DNA of 40,820 nt from an uncultured Acetobacteraceae bacterium (GCA_937873095.1 CALMVI010000102.1:1-40820), one strand, 5' to 3'; counted from the stretch's first letter, positions 1 to 8,813 are shown. Numbers and translations: made by a program. The notes: generated by a model from the sequence alone, not told the origin.

Positions 1-91
1 GAGCAAGACGGATATAGGGAATCCGGCTATTACAAGGGCGGAAGAGCGCAGCGACATCCGCCATCGCCGTCGCACAAACGCCGGACGCACG

Positions 92-1075
92 TCACTCCGC
101 CGCGACCAGCGCCGTTTGCCGGCCGCGATACCGGTCGAACGCGCTCATCTGGTGCACGCAGCTCAGCGTGCAGGTCGGGCTGCACGATTTCTCGGTGTGA
201 AACTCGCGCCGCAGATCCGCGGCGTCGTAGTCCAACAGAGGAATGCCCGGGTAGCCGCGCTGCTGCGAGCACCAGTGCACGCGGCCGTCCTCGGCCACGT
301 AGAGGTAGCGCGCGCCCGCCCGGCACTTCCAGTCGTTCGGGCGGCCGTGCATCAGGTTGCGCTGGAACAGCCAGTAGTTCAGCGCGTGCACGATGGACGG
401 CGAGATCTTCGTCACCTGACGGTAGGCGCTCATCTGGTCGGCGGTCAGCGGCTCCAGCGTGCCGTGGTCGTCGTGCAGCACGCCCACCGAGTGCTGCAGC
501 CCGTACCGCGCCGCCGTCCGCGCGACCGTCACCACGTCCTGCGTGCGCTCGCGGCTGACGCCGAGCACCGAATTCACGTTCACCTTGAAGCGCGCATGCT
601 CCGACAGCAAGGCGAGCTTGCCCTCGACCGAGGACAGGCTCTTCATCGACACCGCATCGGGCCGCAAATTGTCGATGCTGATCTGCATGCCCTGCAGCCC
701 GGCCGCGTTCAGCCGATCGATCCAGCTCCTTGTCAGCCGGAAACCGTTGGTGATCATCGTCACGATCATGCCGTGGGCGCGCGCGGCGCGGATTGCCTGG
801 TCCAGCTCAGGGTGCAGCAGCGGCTCGCCGCCGGTGAACGTGATCGCCGCGGTCTTCAGCTTGGCCAGATGGTCCACCCAGGCGAGCAGGGTGGGCAGCG
901 GCACGGGGGCGGAGTGGTCGTCGTATTCCGAGCAGTAGCCGCAGGCGAGGTTGCAGCGCCGCGTCACCACCACCTGCGCCAGCAGCGGGGTGTAGCGCGA
1001 GCCCAGGACCCGGCCCAGGAACCGCCATACGGACGCAGCACCTCCCGAGCGGTTGAAACCTGCGGCCTGGCTCAT
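92..1075 (-). CDS. Radical SAM protein with C-terminal Cys-rich (SPASM/twitch-like) domain
   Basis: The 327-residue product carries the radical SAM signature C41-x3-C45-x2-C48 for the 4Fe-4S cluster that cleaves S-adenosylmethionine. A GGEP motif at 82-85 fits the SAM-binding strand. The C-terminal third has C251, C269 and then C298-x3-C302-x3-C306, a pattern typical of SPASM or twitch domains that bind auxiliary clusters. The start is the ATG at 1075, whose ATGA overlaps the stop of the upstream glycosyltransferase, so the two are translationally coupled. Residues upstream of this Met in the same frame are not protein-like. The substrate cannot be read from the sequence. The coupling suggests modification of a glycan, lipid or peptide made with the glycosyltransferase (inference). 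Confidence 0.88.
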   Translation of the reverse strand: MSQAAGFNRSGGAASVWRFLGRVLGSRYTPLLAQVVVTRRCNLACGYCSEYDDHSAPVPLPTLLAWVDHLAKLKTAAITFTGGEPLLHPELDQAIRAARAHGMIVTMITNGFRLTRSWIDRLNAAGLQGMQISIDNLRPDAVSMKSLSSVEGKLALLSEHARFKVNVNSVLGVSRERTQDVVTVARTAARYGLQHSVGVLHDDHGTLEPLTADQMSAYRQVTKISPSIVHALNYWLFQRNLMHGRPNDWKCRAGARYLYVAEDGRVHWCSQQRGYPGIPLLDYDAADLRREFHTEKSCSPTCTLSCVHQMSAFDRYRGRQTALVAAE

Positions 1076-2217
1076 GATGAAGGGATCCCGTGCGCGATGA
1101 CGCCGTCGTAGAGGCCCTCCAGTACCGCACCTTGCCGTGCGCTGTCGAACCGACGCTCCACGAAGGCGCGGCCCGCCGCCCCCATGCCCAGGCGCGCGGC
1201 CGGGTCGTCCAGCAGCCGGGCGATCGCCGCGCCGAGCGCTTCGGCGTCGCGCGCGGGCACCAGCAGGCCGGTCTGCCCGTCGACCATCCCCTCGGGGATG
1301 CCGCCGACGCGCGATGCCACGACCGGAACGCCGCTCGCCGCCGCTTCCAGCAGCACCATGCCGAGCCCTTCGACGCGACCGGAGGCGGTGAGCACGCTGG
1401 GCAGCACCAGCATCGCGGCCCGGCGGACCCGTTCGAGCACCCGCGCGTGCGGCAGCGCGCCCAGGAACCCGATCCGGTCGCCGAGCCCCGTCGAGGCCGC
1501 CATCGCCTGCAGCGGCCGACGGAGCGGGCCGTCGCCCACGATCTCCAGCCTTACGCCTGGATGGCGCTGCGCCAGCCCGGCGAACGCGGCGATGAGGTAT
1601 CGCGTGCCCTTCATCTCCACCAGCCGGCCGACATGCAGGATGGCGGGCGTCTCCTCGCCGGGCGCCCTCGCCCGGACGGCCGCGACGTCGATACCTGTGT
1701 AGTGCAGCCGGATGCGCGCGGGGGGGAACCCCATCGCCAGCACGCGGTCGCGGATGAACGAGGAGACGCACAGGAACAGGTCGCCCGACGCGGCAAGCCG
1801 GCGCCGGAACAGGGCGAAGTTCGCCCAGGCCGGCGAGGCCAGCAGCGCCGCGGTGGACAGCGTCGCATCGAAGCCGTGGAACGTGGTCACCAGCGGCACG
1901 CCCAGCCGGCGCGCCACCGGCAGCGCGTACACGCCGTCGGTGCCGAAATGCGCGTGCACCAGCGCCGGCCGCAGGCCGCCCAGCAGGCGCAGATAGCCGG
2001 CCGGGCTGCGCGAGAGGACCTGCCAGCCGATGCGCGGCAGGGCAAGCCAGGCAGGATCGTCGCGCAGGCACAGCGAGCGCGCCCCGTCCGGCGCGGGGCC
2101 GAACCGCAGCCGTCCGAGATAGGTGGCCCGGTAGCGCCGCAGCTGCTGCGCCTGCTGGGCCACGAACGGTTCGGACACCCGGAACAGGTTCTGGCGGAAC
2201 ACGACGACGTCACGCAT
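1072..2217 (-). CDS. Glycosyltransferase family 4 (GT-B fold)
   Basis: The 381-residue protein transfers a sugar from a nucleotide donor, acting in the cytoplasm or at the inner membrane face. The N-terminal half is the acceptor domain, with the HAHFGTDG and TFHGFD stretches common in exopolysaccharide GT4 enzymes. The C-terminal half has the donor-binding segment GRLVEMKG at 197-204 and the retaining-enzyme EX7E motif, E283 to E291. I chose the ATG at 2217 because the product then begins MRDVVVFRQN, a usual GT4 first strand; a start at 2268 would add 17 basic residues. It is the first gene of a two-gene operon with the radical SAM gene and is divergent from lptF across about 160 bases. Sugar and acceptor are unknown. 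Confidence 0.9.
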   Translation of the reverse strand: MRDVVVFRQNLFRVSEPFVAQQAQQLRRYRATYLGRLRFGPAPDGARSLCLRDDPAWLALPRIGWQVLSRSPAGYLRLLGGLRPALVHAHFGTDGVYALPVARRLGVPLVTTFHGFDATLSTAALLASPAWANFALFRRRLAASGDLFLCVSSFIRDRVLAMGFPPARIRLHYTGIDVAAVRARAPGEETPAILHVGRLVEMKGTRYLIAAFAGLAQRHPGVRLEIVGDGPLRRPLQAMAASTGLGDRIGFLGALPHARVLERVRRAAMLVLPSVLTASGRVEGLGMVLLEAAASGVPVVASRVGGIPEGMVDGQTGLLVPARDAEALGAAIARLLDDPAARLGMGAAGRAFVERRFDSARQGAVLEGLYDGVIAHGIPSS

Positions 2218-2377
2218 CGCGGCGCGCTTGCGGAGCCGGCGGACCGGCCGTAGAGGGGGCGCGTGCACACAGCATCGTTACGCGCCGCCAGGCCATGCTG
2301 CCCGGCCGGGTGAACCACCCGGCCTGCGAAGCGGTGCGCGCCCTGCCTGTCCCATGCGGACGATTGGATAACCCGGC

Positions 2378-3466
2378 TTGATCATCAGCCGCTACCTGCT
2401 GGGCGAGATCAGCCGCCCGCTCGTCGTCGTGCTCGGCGCGCTGGTGGCGCTGTTCGCCGGCTACAGCCTCAACAGCTTCCTCTCAGACGCGGTGAACGGC
2501 CTGCTGCCGGCCGGCGCGATCGCCGAGCTGACCGGCCTGAAAGTGCTGATCTCGCTGGAAGTGCTGATCCCGGCGTCGCTCTACATCGCCGTGCTCGTCT
2601 CGTTCGCCCGACTGTACGGAGACTCGGAGTTCACCGCCATGTTCGCGCTCTCCATGCGGCCGGTGATGGTCATGCGGACGGTGCTGACGCTGGCGGGCGG
2701 CCTCGCGGTGGTGGTGGGCTGCCTGTCGCTGTTCGTGCGGCCCTGGGCGTACCAGCGGCTGCACCTGCTGACCAGCCGGGCGGCTACGCTGCTCGACCTG
2801 GACGCGGTGCAGCCCGGGTCGTTCTACGTGGACCAGAACGGCGCCAGGGTGATCTATGTCGGCCGCCGCGCCGGACCGGGCGCGCCGGCGCAGGACGTGT
2901 TCGTGCGCCTGATCCACCCCGACCGGACCGAGATCATGTCCGCCCGCTCGGCCGACATGCTGCCCGGCCCCACCGCGGGCAGCAGCCCGCAGGTCTATCT
3001 CGACCGCGCCTTCGTCTACGAGGTGGACCACGACCACGGCGGCCAGGACCAGGTGCTGCAGGCGGACGGGATGGTGGTCGACCCCAACAGCCGAGAGGGC
3101 GCGCCGCCCGGCTACAGCGCGGTCGCCGCCAGCAACCGGCGGCTGGCCAAGTCCGGCGTCAGCGAGGACGTGGCCGAATTCCAGTGGCGGCTGTCCACCC
3201 CGCTCTCCACCCTGCTGCTCGGCATGCTGGGCATCCCGCTGGCGCGCAAGAAGCCGCGGGAGACCCGCTATTCGATGATCGCGGTCGCGGTGCTCGCCTA
3301 TTTCGGCTACTACCTGCTGTTCACCTCCGCCCGCACCTGGGTGCAGCACGGCGCCATCGCGGGCTTTCCTGGGATCTGGTGGGTGCCCGCCATCCTGACG
3401 CTGGTGGTGCTGACCGCGCTCTACATCCCCAGGCTCGATTTCGGCCTGCGGCGGGAACGGGCGTGA
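2378..3466 (+). CDS. lptF: LPS export ABC transporter permease LptF
   Basis: This 362-residue inner-membrane protein has the YjgP/YjgQ layout: N-terminal membrane helices (about 13-33, 59-79, 100-120), a periplasmic beta-rich domain (about 130-265) and C-terminal helices (about 275-352). With LptG and the LptB ATPase it extracts lipopolysaccharide from the inner membrane and passes it to LptC/LptA. The segment LSTPLSTLLLGMLGIPLARKKPR is the conserved start of the second membrane block. The start is a TTG at 2378, after which the product reads MIISRYLLGEISRP, as expected for LptF. lptG follows after 7 bases. LptB, LptC and LptA are not in the window. Confidence 0.93.
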   Translation: MIISRYLLGEISRPLVVVLGALVALFAGYSLNSFLSDAVNGLLPAGAIAELTGLKVLISLEVLIPASLYIAVLVSFARLYGDSEFTAMFALSMRPVMVMRTVLTLAGGLAVVVGCLSLFVRPWAYQRLHLLTSRAATLLDLDAVQPGSFYVDQNGARVIYVGRRAGPGAPAQDVFVRLIHPDRTEIMSARSADMLPGPTAGSSPQVYLDRAFVYEVDHDHGGQDQVLQADGMVVDPNSREGAPPGYSAVAASNRRLAKSGVSEDVAEFQWRLSTPLSTLLLGMLGIPLARKKPRETRYSMIAVAVLAYFGYYLLFTSARTWVQHGAIAGFPGIWWVPAILTLVVLTALYIPRLDFGLRRERA

Positions 3467-3473
3467 GGGCCGC

Positions 3474-4607
3474 GTGGCGCTGAGCCGCCTGCCCGGCCAC
3501 AGCCTGCTCACGCGCTACGTCCAGCTCGGCACGCTGCGGGCGTTCACGCTGGTCGCGGTCACGCTCGACTGCCTGTTCAGCCTGCTGGAGTTCGTCGACC
3601 AGCTCGCCTCCGTGGGAGAGGGGCACTATCACGTCAGGGACGCGTTCATCTACGTCGTGCTGACGGCACCCGGGCGACTGCTGAAGGTCATCCCGATCTC
3701 CATGCTGCTGGGCGCCCTGCTGGCGCTCGGCGCCCTGGCCAGGAACGCCGAGCTGACCGCCATGCTGAGCCTGGGCGTTGCCGAACGCCGGGTGATCGGC
3801 GCCGTGCTGCTGCTGACGCTGCCGGTCGCGGCGCTGCTGTTCGCCCTGTCGGAATACGTGATCCCGCCGGCGCAGCAGCTCGCGCATGCACGGCGCGAGG
3901 CCGCCCTGTCGGCGCCGGAAAACCCGCAGGCCGATGACAGGGTCTGGGTGCATGCCGGGCGGGAATACCTCCATGTGGAGCGGTTCGCGGCGCTGGGCGA
4001 GCCGGTCGGGATCGACATCTACGCGTTCGCCGCCGATGGCAGCCTGGACCGCCTGGTGCACGCCGAGCGGGCAAGGCCGCAGCCGGACGGGACCTGGACG
4101 CTGCTCGGCGTCAGGGTCAGGCGGGTGGCGGACGGGCGCTTCACGACCGACAGCCTGGCTTCGTCCGACTGGCGGCCCTTCGTCTCGCCGCGGCAGCTGC
4201 GGCTCCTGGCCCTGCCGGTCGACAGCATCCCGCCGAGCGTCCTCTACGCCCAGGTGTTCTCGGGCGGCGACCGGCAGGACGTGACGCGCTACGACCGGGA
4301 GTTCTGGGCGAAGGCCGACCTGCCGCTCTCGGTCGTGGCGATGGTGATGATGGCGGCGCCGTTCGTGTTCGGGCGGGTGCGGACCCAGAGCACGGGGGTG
4401 CGGCTGGCCTACGGCGTCGGCTTCGGCATCGTGTTCTCGCTGGTGCAGCAGATCATCGACCATCTGGGGCTGCTGCTGAGGGTGAGCCCCGCGGTGACCG
4501 CGACAGGCCCCTCGTTCGGCGTCATCGCGCTGGCGCTGTACCTGCTTCGCGACGTCTACTGGCCGGGCCTGGCCCATTCGCCTGTTCCGCATTCGACAGC
4601 AGGCTGA
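3474..4607 (+). CDS. lptG: LPS export ABC transporter permease LptG
   Basis: The 377-residue product is the second permease of the LPS exporter and partner of LptF. It starts at a GTG 7 bases after the lptF stop, so the two are an operon. N-terminal helices cover about 20-120, including the family-typical PGRLLKVIPISMLLGALLAL and NAELTAMLSLGV. A periplasmic domain covers about 130-270, and C-terminal helices follow (SVVAMVMMAAPFVFG and VGFGIVFSLVQQIIDHLG). About 86 bases at the 3' end overlap the 3' end of the convergent CDP-alcohol phosphatidyltransferase gene, so one of the two C-terminal tails is probably not conserved. Confidence 0.93.
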   Translation: MALSRLPGHSLLTRYVQLGTLRAFTLVAVTLDCLFSLLEFVDQLASVGEGHYHVRDAFIYVVLTAPGRLLKVIPISMLLGALLALGALARNAELTAMLSLGVAERRVIGAVLLLTLPVAALLFALSEYVIPPAQQLAHARREAALSAPENPQADDRVWVHAGREYLHVERFAALGEPVGIDIYAFAADGSLDRLVHAERARPQPDGTWTLLGVRVRRVADGRFTTDSLASSDWRPFVSPRQLRLLALPVDSIPPSVLYAQVFSGGDRQDVTRYDREFWAKADLPLSVVAMVMMAAPFVFGRVRTQSTGVRLAYGVGFGIVFSLVQQIIDHLGLLLRVSPAVTATGPSFGVIALALYLLRDVYWPGLAHSPVPHSTAG

Positions 4608-5466
4608 GGAACCGCGCCGCGGCCAGGCGCTGGCCGCCGAGCAGGACGGCCAGCACGGCGTTCAGCACCGTCGCCTCGTAAACGAAGTAGAGCAGCGGCG
4701 CCCCCGACACGGCGAACAGGAAGATGGCCAGCGTCCGGTAGTTCGCCGACATCACCGACCACCGGCGCACCCGGGGTGCGAAGGCCGCGCGATAGGCCGA
4801 ACGCAGCGCGCCCTCCGGACCGGCGCGCATCAGCCGGGCCAGCCGCACGCGCGCGGCCGGGTCCAGCCCGCCGCCGAACAGCTGCGCCCTGGCGTAAAGC
4901 CGGTGCAGCCAGGCGGCCACCCTGCCGGCCAGCGCCCCCGCTTGCGGCGGCGCCGACAGGTCGGGCAGCGCCGCCGACGCCTTGCCCCTGCCCCAGAACT
5001 CGTAATCCTGCCGCTGCAGCTCGTAGGCCGCGGACTGCACGGCGTGGCACGCACCCGAGACGGCCACCAGGAGCCAGACCCAGCCGCCATGACGCTGACC
5101 GAGTGCGGCGGCCAGCCCGACATAGACCGCGCCGAAGGTCACGTAGTCGCAGATGCCGTCCAGCACCTTGCCGGTAGCCGATTGCGTGTGCGTCAGCCGG
5201 GCGAGCTGTCCGTCGGCGCCGTCCAGCACGTGCCAGGCCAGCATCAGCAGCAAGCCCGCCACCGCGTAGGCCGGGCCGGCAACGCTGCGGTGGTAGGCGA
5301 ACCCGGCGGCCAGGCCGCACGCCATCCCGGCCAGGGACACGGCGTTGGGCGACACGCCCAGCCTGGCCAGCCACGGGGTGAGCCGGCTCGACACCGGGTG
5401 GATGACGGCCCTGTTCGTCCACTCCTCGATCTCGGCCGTGCGCTTGACCGGTTCGGCCGCTGTCAT
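4522..5466 (-). CDS. CDP-alcohol phosphatidyltransferase family protein
   Basis: This 314-residue membrane enzyme has the full family signature: D82-x2-D85-G-x2-A89-R90-x8-G99-x3-D103-x3-D107. These residues bind Mg2+ and the CDP-alcohol and displace CMP onto an acceptor hydroxyl. Hydrophobic helices lie at about 42-80, 105-125 and 255-290. I chose the ATG at 5466, where MTAAEPVKRTAEIEEW begins; an upstream extension in frame is arginine-rich and unlikely. The gene follows the cytidylyltransferase after 22 bases, suggesting that the neighbour makes its CDP-activated substrate. The nearest known arrangement is the fused inositol-1-phosphate cytidylyltransferase/DIPP synthase. The acceptor is unknown. 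The last about 28 codons overlap convergent lptG. Confidence 0.88.
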   Translation of the reverse strand: MTAAEPVKRTAEIEEWTNRAVIHPVSSRLTPWLARLGVSPNAVSLAGMACGLAAGFAYHRSVAGPAYAVAGLLLMLAWHVLDGADGQLARLTHTQSATGKVLDGICDYVTFGAVYVGLAAALGQRHGGWVWLLVAVSGACHAVQSAAYELQRQDYEFWGRGKASAALPDLSAPPQAGALAGRVAAWLHRLYARAQLFGGGLDPAARVRLARLMRAGPEGALRSAYRAAFAPRVRRWSVMSANYRTLAIFLFAVSGAPLLYFVYEATVLNAVLAVLLGGQRLAAARFLSLLSNAEQANGPGPASRRREAGTAPAR

Positions 5467-5488
5467 CGCCGCGCGTCCACCACGCCGC

Positions 5489-6202
5489 TCAGAGCCGCCC
5501 CGACTGCAGCAGGGCCGTGGCCTTGCCCAGCGAGGCAAGGTCGTCGACGTCGATCCACAGCCGGCCGCCGATGTCGAACACGCCGGCCCTGCCCTGCCGC
5601 GCCAGGACGTTCATCGCCGCGGTGATGCTGTCCTCGCCCGCGGCCTGGCTCGCCTGCAGCGCGTCGAAGATGCCGGGCGTGCACAGGAACACGCCGGTGT
5701 CGAAGCAGTCGTATTCCGGCAGCAGCTTGCCGATCCTCTCGATCCGCCCGTCGCGCGACTGCACGCGCGTCACGTCGTCCAGGTCGACCAGCGGGTTGTC
5801 CAGACGGCGGTCCACCGCCAGCACGGCGCCGCCCGCCGGGGGCGGCGCGTCGATCAGGGCGCGCAGGATGGCCGGGTCGACCACGTGGTCGCACATCGTC
5901 AGCACGAACGGCTCGCCGAGGAGCGGCCTGGCCTTCCACAGCGACACGCCGTTGGCGCGGTGCCACTCGTCGTTGACCACGTGCCGCACCTGCACCCCCT
6001 GCCGCGCCGCGAACACGTCCAGCCGCGCCCGCAACTCGCCGCCGCGAAAGCCGCTGACGACGACGAAATCCGTGATGCCGGCGGCATGCGCGCGGCTGAT
6101 CACGTGCTCGATCAGCGCCATGCCGAGCAGCGGCACCAGCGGCTTGAGTTCCACGTCATGCAGCCTGGCACCCTGCCCGGCAGCGACGATCACGCATTTC
6201 AT
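5489..6202 (-). CDS. Sugar/inositol-phosphate nucleotidyltransferase (IPCT-like)
   Basis: The 237-residue protein is a single nucleotidyltransferase domain. Visible landmarks are the nucleotide loop AAGQGARL (7-14), K20-P-L, the N84-G-V-S segment, D105 in MCDH, the FDTG turn at 167-170 and WIDVDD at 216-221. As I recall the families, the combination of a CDH/GDH metal site, a DCxDTG segment and W-x-DVD is closest to inositol-1-phosphate cytidylyltransferases, which make CDP-inositol from CTP. Other CTP or NTP sugar transferases remain possible. It lies 6 bases after the DXD glycosyltransferase and 22 bases before the CDP-alcohol phosphatidyltransferase, which would use its product. Family assignment is firm; the substrate is inferred. 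Confidence 0.85.
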   Translation of the reverse strand: MKCVIVAAGQGARLHDVELKPLVPLLGMALIEHVISRAHAAGITDFVVVSGFRGGELRARLDVFAARQGVQVRHVVNDEWHRANGVSLWKARPLLGEPFVLTMCDHVVDPAILRALIDAPPPAGGAVLAVDRRLDNPLVDLDDVTRVQSRDGRIERIGKLLPEYDCFDTGVFLCTPGIFDALQASQAAGEDSITAAMNVLARQGRAGVFDIGGRLWIDVDDLASLGKATALLQSGRL

Positions 6203-6208
6203 GGACGG

Positions 6209-7258
6209 TTACGGTCTGCTCGGGGCGGCGGTGCGCCCCTGCGTAGGAAGGTCGGGGCCGGCTGGCAAGCGTGCCGCCAGAGCAGTGGGCACGCCGGCGC
6301 CGGCCGGCAACGAATCCAGATGCGCACAGACCAGCGCGCTGTAGAGCTGTCGATGCCTGTCGCGGCGGACGGTATCGGGCGTGATCCCGGCAACAGCGTG
6401 CGCGGTGCGGACGGAGGCGTACCAATGCACGATCCGGGTCTCGGCCGACAGCACCCGGTCCAGCCGGACGTTCGCGGCGGTGCGGAACCAGTGCCGCGAG
6501 ATTTCCGGCGCCAGCGGGGAGAACACCGAAGGCGGGTGCACGACGAGCCCCTCCCAAGCCTGGCGCGCCAGCATCCGCTGCAGCAATCCAGGGCCGAGCG
6601 CGGTGCGCGCGCCGAGATCGATCGGCTCCCCGGCCATCTCGCGCAGCATGGCGGCGATGAACGCCGATTGCGGCACGGCGCCCATGACGGCGTTGTTGAC
6701 GCTGCGGGCGTAGAACCGCTCCACATGCCGGAACGCCCGCCAGCCGCCGGGCACGCTGCACAGCAGCTTGCGTATCGCGTCCAGGCCAAGATGGCGCCCG
6801 AGCACCAGAGGCGAGCGCGAGCGCCGCACGCTGTCCGGCCAGACGATCGACTCAGATCCCACGAACGCCTCCGCCGCCAGCAGCGGCGTCAGGGGGGCGA
6901 CCGTGATCGTGTCGAGGTCCAGGTACACCCCGCCCTCGGCATACAGGATCGCCGCGCGTAGCAGGTCGGCGCGCATCACCGGCCGGTCCAGCGCCGCGTA
7001 CAGGGCCCGCAGCGAGTCGCCCAGGCCGAGCACGCGCCCGGTCCGCAGCAGGTAGTCGGGCGCGTCGAGCAGGGAGAGGCGCACGCCCTGGGCCGAGGCG
7101 AGCGCGCTCGGCACGGGCCCCTCGTCGAGCGGGCAGGTGTGGTGCAGGACGATCTCGGCAATCCCGCTGCGGCCGGCCGCCGACAGCACGGCAAAGGCGT
7201 AGGCCCAGGGCAGGGTCGGCCCGATCCAGCAGAAATGCAGCCGCGCGGGAATGCTCAT
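6209..7258 (-). CDS. DXD-containing glycosyltransferase (GT32-like, capsular type)
   Basis: The 349-residue product opens with IPARLHFCWIGP, the usual first strand of GT32-type enzymes. The donor/metal motif is R96-A-D98 followed by YAEGGVYLDLDT (106-117), with the DXD at D114 and D116. Such enzymes transfer a hexose or hexosamine from a nucleotide sugar in the cytoplasm. The ATG at 7258 gives the standard N terminus. The last about 30 residues are Pro/Ala-rich and may be a tail. It sits between gloB (61 bases upstream) and the cytidylyltransferase (6 bases downstream), in an apparent leftward operon. A role in decorating the lipid or glycan made by the next two genes is inference. Confidence 0.82.
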   Translation of the reverse strand: MSIPARLHFCWIGPTLPWAYAFAVLSAAGRSGIAEIVLHHTCPLDEGPVPSALASAQGVRLSLLDAPDYLLRTGRVLGLGDSLRALYAALDRPVMRADLLRAAILYAEGGVYLDLDTITVAPLTPLLAAEAFVGSESIVWPDSVRRSRSPLVLGRHLGLDAIRKLLCSVPGGWRAFRHVERFYARSVNNAVMGAVPQSAFIAAMLREMAGEPIDLGARTALGPGLLQRMLARQAWEGLVVHPPSVFSPLAPEISRHWFRTAANVRLDRVLSAETRIVHWYASVRTAHAVAGITPDTVRRDRHRQLYSALVCAHLDSLPAGAGVPTALAARLPAGPDLPTQGRTAAPSRP

Positions 7259-7319
7259 CCCGGACCGCCGCCCGCGCGCCGCAGCATTGCCTGCCGGGCG
7301 GCGTGGCGGCCCCGAACCG

Positions 7320-8045
7320 TCAGAAACGGTCCTTCGCCGCCCTGATCTCGCCGAGGCGGGACGCGCTGCCGGCGCGCATGAACGGGTTCTGCGCAAGCTC
7401 GTCGCGCAACAGCGAGGGCACCGTCGCCCTGCCCTCCTCGCGCAGGCGCCGGACCGCCTCGGCGCGCGCCAGCAGCGCCTGGTTGCCGGGCTCCACGGTG
7501 ACGGCGAAGCGGGCGTTGCCCTCGGTGTATTCGTGGCCGCAGCACACCAGCGTCTCGCCCGGCAGTTCGGAGAGGCGCCGCAGCGACTCGAACATCTCGT
7601 CGGCCGTGCCCTCGAGCAGGCGGCCGCAGCCGAGCGAGAACAGCGTGTCGCCGCAGGCGAGCACGGCGCCGTCGGCCCAGTGGAACGCGACATGGCCGCG
7701 CGTGTGGCCAGGCGTGTCGATGACGAGGCATTGCGTGCCGCCGAACGCCGCGTGCTCGCCTGGGCAGACCGCCACGTCCAGGCGCGGCAGGCGGTGCGCG
7801 TCGGCGCGCGCGCCCACCACCTGGCAGCCGTAGCGGGCGCGCACCTCGTCGGTGCCGGCCACGTGGTCGGCGTGGTGGTGGGTGAGGAAGATCGCGTCCA
7901 GCCTGCCGCCTGCGGCGTCCACCGCGCGGAACACCGAAGCCGGCTCGGCCGGATCGACGATGCCGACCGCCCCCGTGGCACCGTCGCGCAGCAGCCAGGC
8001 ATAGTTGTCGGAAAACATCTCCACCGCCTGCACGCTCACAGCCAT
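7320..8045 (-). CDS. gloB: Hydroxyacylglutathione hydrolase (glyoxalase II)
   Basis: This 241-residue cytosolic metallo-beta-lactamase-fold enzyme hydrolyses S-D-lactoylglutathione to D-lactate and glutathione in methylglyoxal detoxification. The binuclear metal site is complete: THHHADH at 55-61 (H56, H58, D60, H61), H114 in TPGHTRGH, D133 in CGDTLF and H171 in CCGHEYTEGN. The C-terminal glutathione-binding part (NPFMRAGS) is present and the length is normal. The ATG at 8045 is used. It is divergent from a methyltransferase gene; from memory this gloB/methyltransferase neighbourhood recurs in alphaproteobacteria. Confidence 0.95.
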   Translation of the reverse strand: MAVSVQAVEMFSDNYAWLLRDGATGAVGIVDPAEPASVFRAVDAAGGRLDAIFLTHHHADHVAGTDEVRARYGCQVVGARADAHRLPRLDVAVCPGEHAAFGGTQCLVIDTPGHTRGHVAFHWADGAVLACGDTLFSLGCGRLLEGTADEMFESLRRLSELPGETLVCCGHEYTEGNARFAVTVEPGNQALLARAEAVRRLREEGRATVPSLLRDELAQNPFMRAGSASRLGEIRAAKDRF

Positions 8046-8120
8046 TGTTTCGGTCCGTCTTACCGTTCACGGTGCGCGCGCAGCCTGTCTGCGCCCGCCT
8101 CACCCGGACCCTGAACGACT

Positions 8121-8813
8121 TTGCACAGCGATGCCAGCAGCGCGCCGGCCTTCTACGCCACCCCGCTCGGAGCGTGGGCGGCGTCGGCCATCCGCGGCCG
8201 GCTGCGGGCGGTGTGGCCGGACCTGACGGGGCAGTCCGTCCTTGGCCTGGGCTACCCCGCGCCGTTCCTGTCCTGCTGGGACGCGCAGGCCTATCGCTGC
8301 CTCAACGCCACCACCTCGCACCACCAGCCGCCCCCGCCAGGCAGCTGCGCCATCGATGCCACGCACCTGCCGTTCCCCGACCTCGTCTTCGACCGCATCC
8401 TGATCGTCCACGGCGTGGAGCCGGTGGGCCAGGACGGCCGGCTGCTGCGCGAAGTCTGGCGCGTGCTCAAGGATGACGGCCGCATCCTGGTCGCTGCCCC
8501 CAACCGCGCCGGCCTGTGGGCGCATGCCGAGAACACCCCGTTCGGGCAGGGTCAGCCCTATTCGCGGCAGCAGCTGCATCGCCTGCTGGCCGCCGCGATG
8601 TTCCGGCCGGAGACGCAGGACAGCGCGCTGTTCGCGCCGCCGAGCCGCTCGCCCATCCTGATGCGGACCGCGCCGGCCTGGGAGAGGGTGGGCCATGCCA
8701 TGCTGCCGGACCTGGCGGGCGTCATCGTCGTGGAAGCCGTCAAGGACACCTACGCCGCCCTGCCCACGCATGCGCCGGCGCGGCGGGTGGTCGTGGTCGC
8801 CGAAACCGCCTGA
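8121..8813 (+). CDS. Class I SAM-dependent methyltransferase
   Basis: The 230-residue product has a shortened methyltransferase-11-type fold. The SAM-binding first strand appears as GQSVLGLGYPAP (about 37-48), DATHLPFPDLVFDRILIVHG covers the later motifs, and EVWRVLKDDGRILVAAPNRAGLWA is the typical post-III region. The start is the TTG at 8121; no good ATG exists near the N terminus. Its stop overlaps the ATG of the membrane glycosyltransferase (TGATG at 8811-8815). The substrate is unknown. Confidence 0.83.
   Translation: MHSDASSAPAFYATPLGAWAASAIRGRLRAVWPDLTGQSVLGLGYPAPFLSCWDAQAYRCLNATTSHHQPPPPGSCAIDATHLPFPDLVFDRILIVHGVEPVGQDGRLLREVWRVLKDDGRILVAAPNRAGLWAHAENTPFGQGQPYSRQQLHRLLAAAMFRPETQDSALFAPPSRSPILMRTAPAWERVGHAMLPDLAGVIVVEAVKDTYAALPTHAPARRVVVVAETA

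Noticed and set aside
4556-5422. Alternative minus-strand frame over the CDP-alcohol phosphatidyltransferase
   Set aside because: The other frame has the complete eight-position CDP-alcohol motif; this one is Gly/Arg-rich noise.
5345-6961. 538-codon plus-strand open frame
   Set aside because: It runs across three minus-strand genes with clear motifs, so it cannot be the coding strand.
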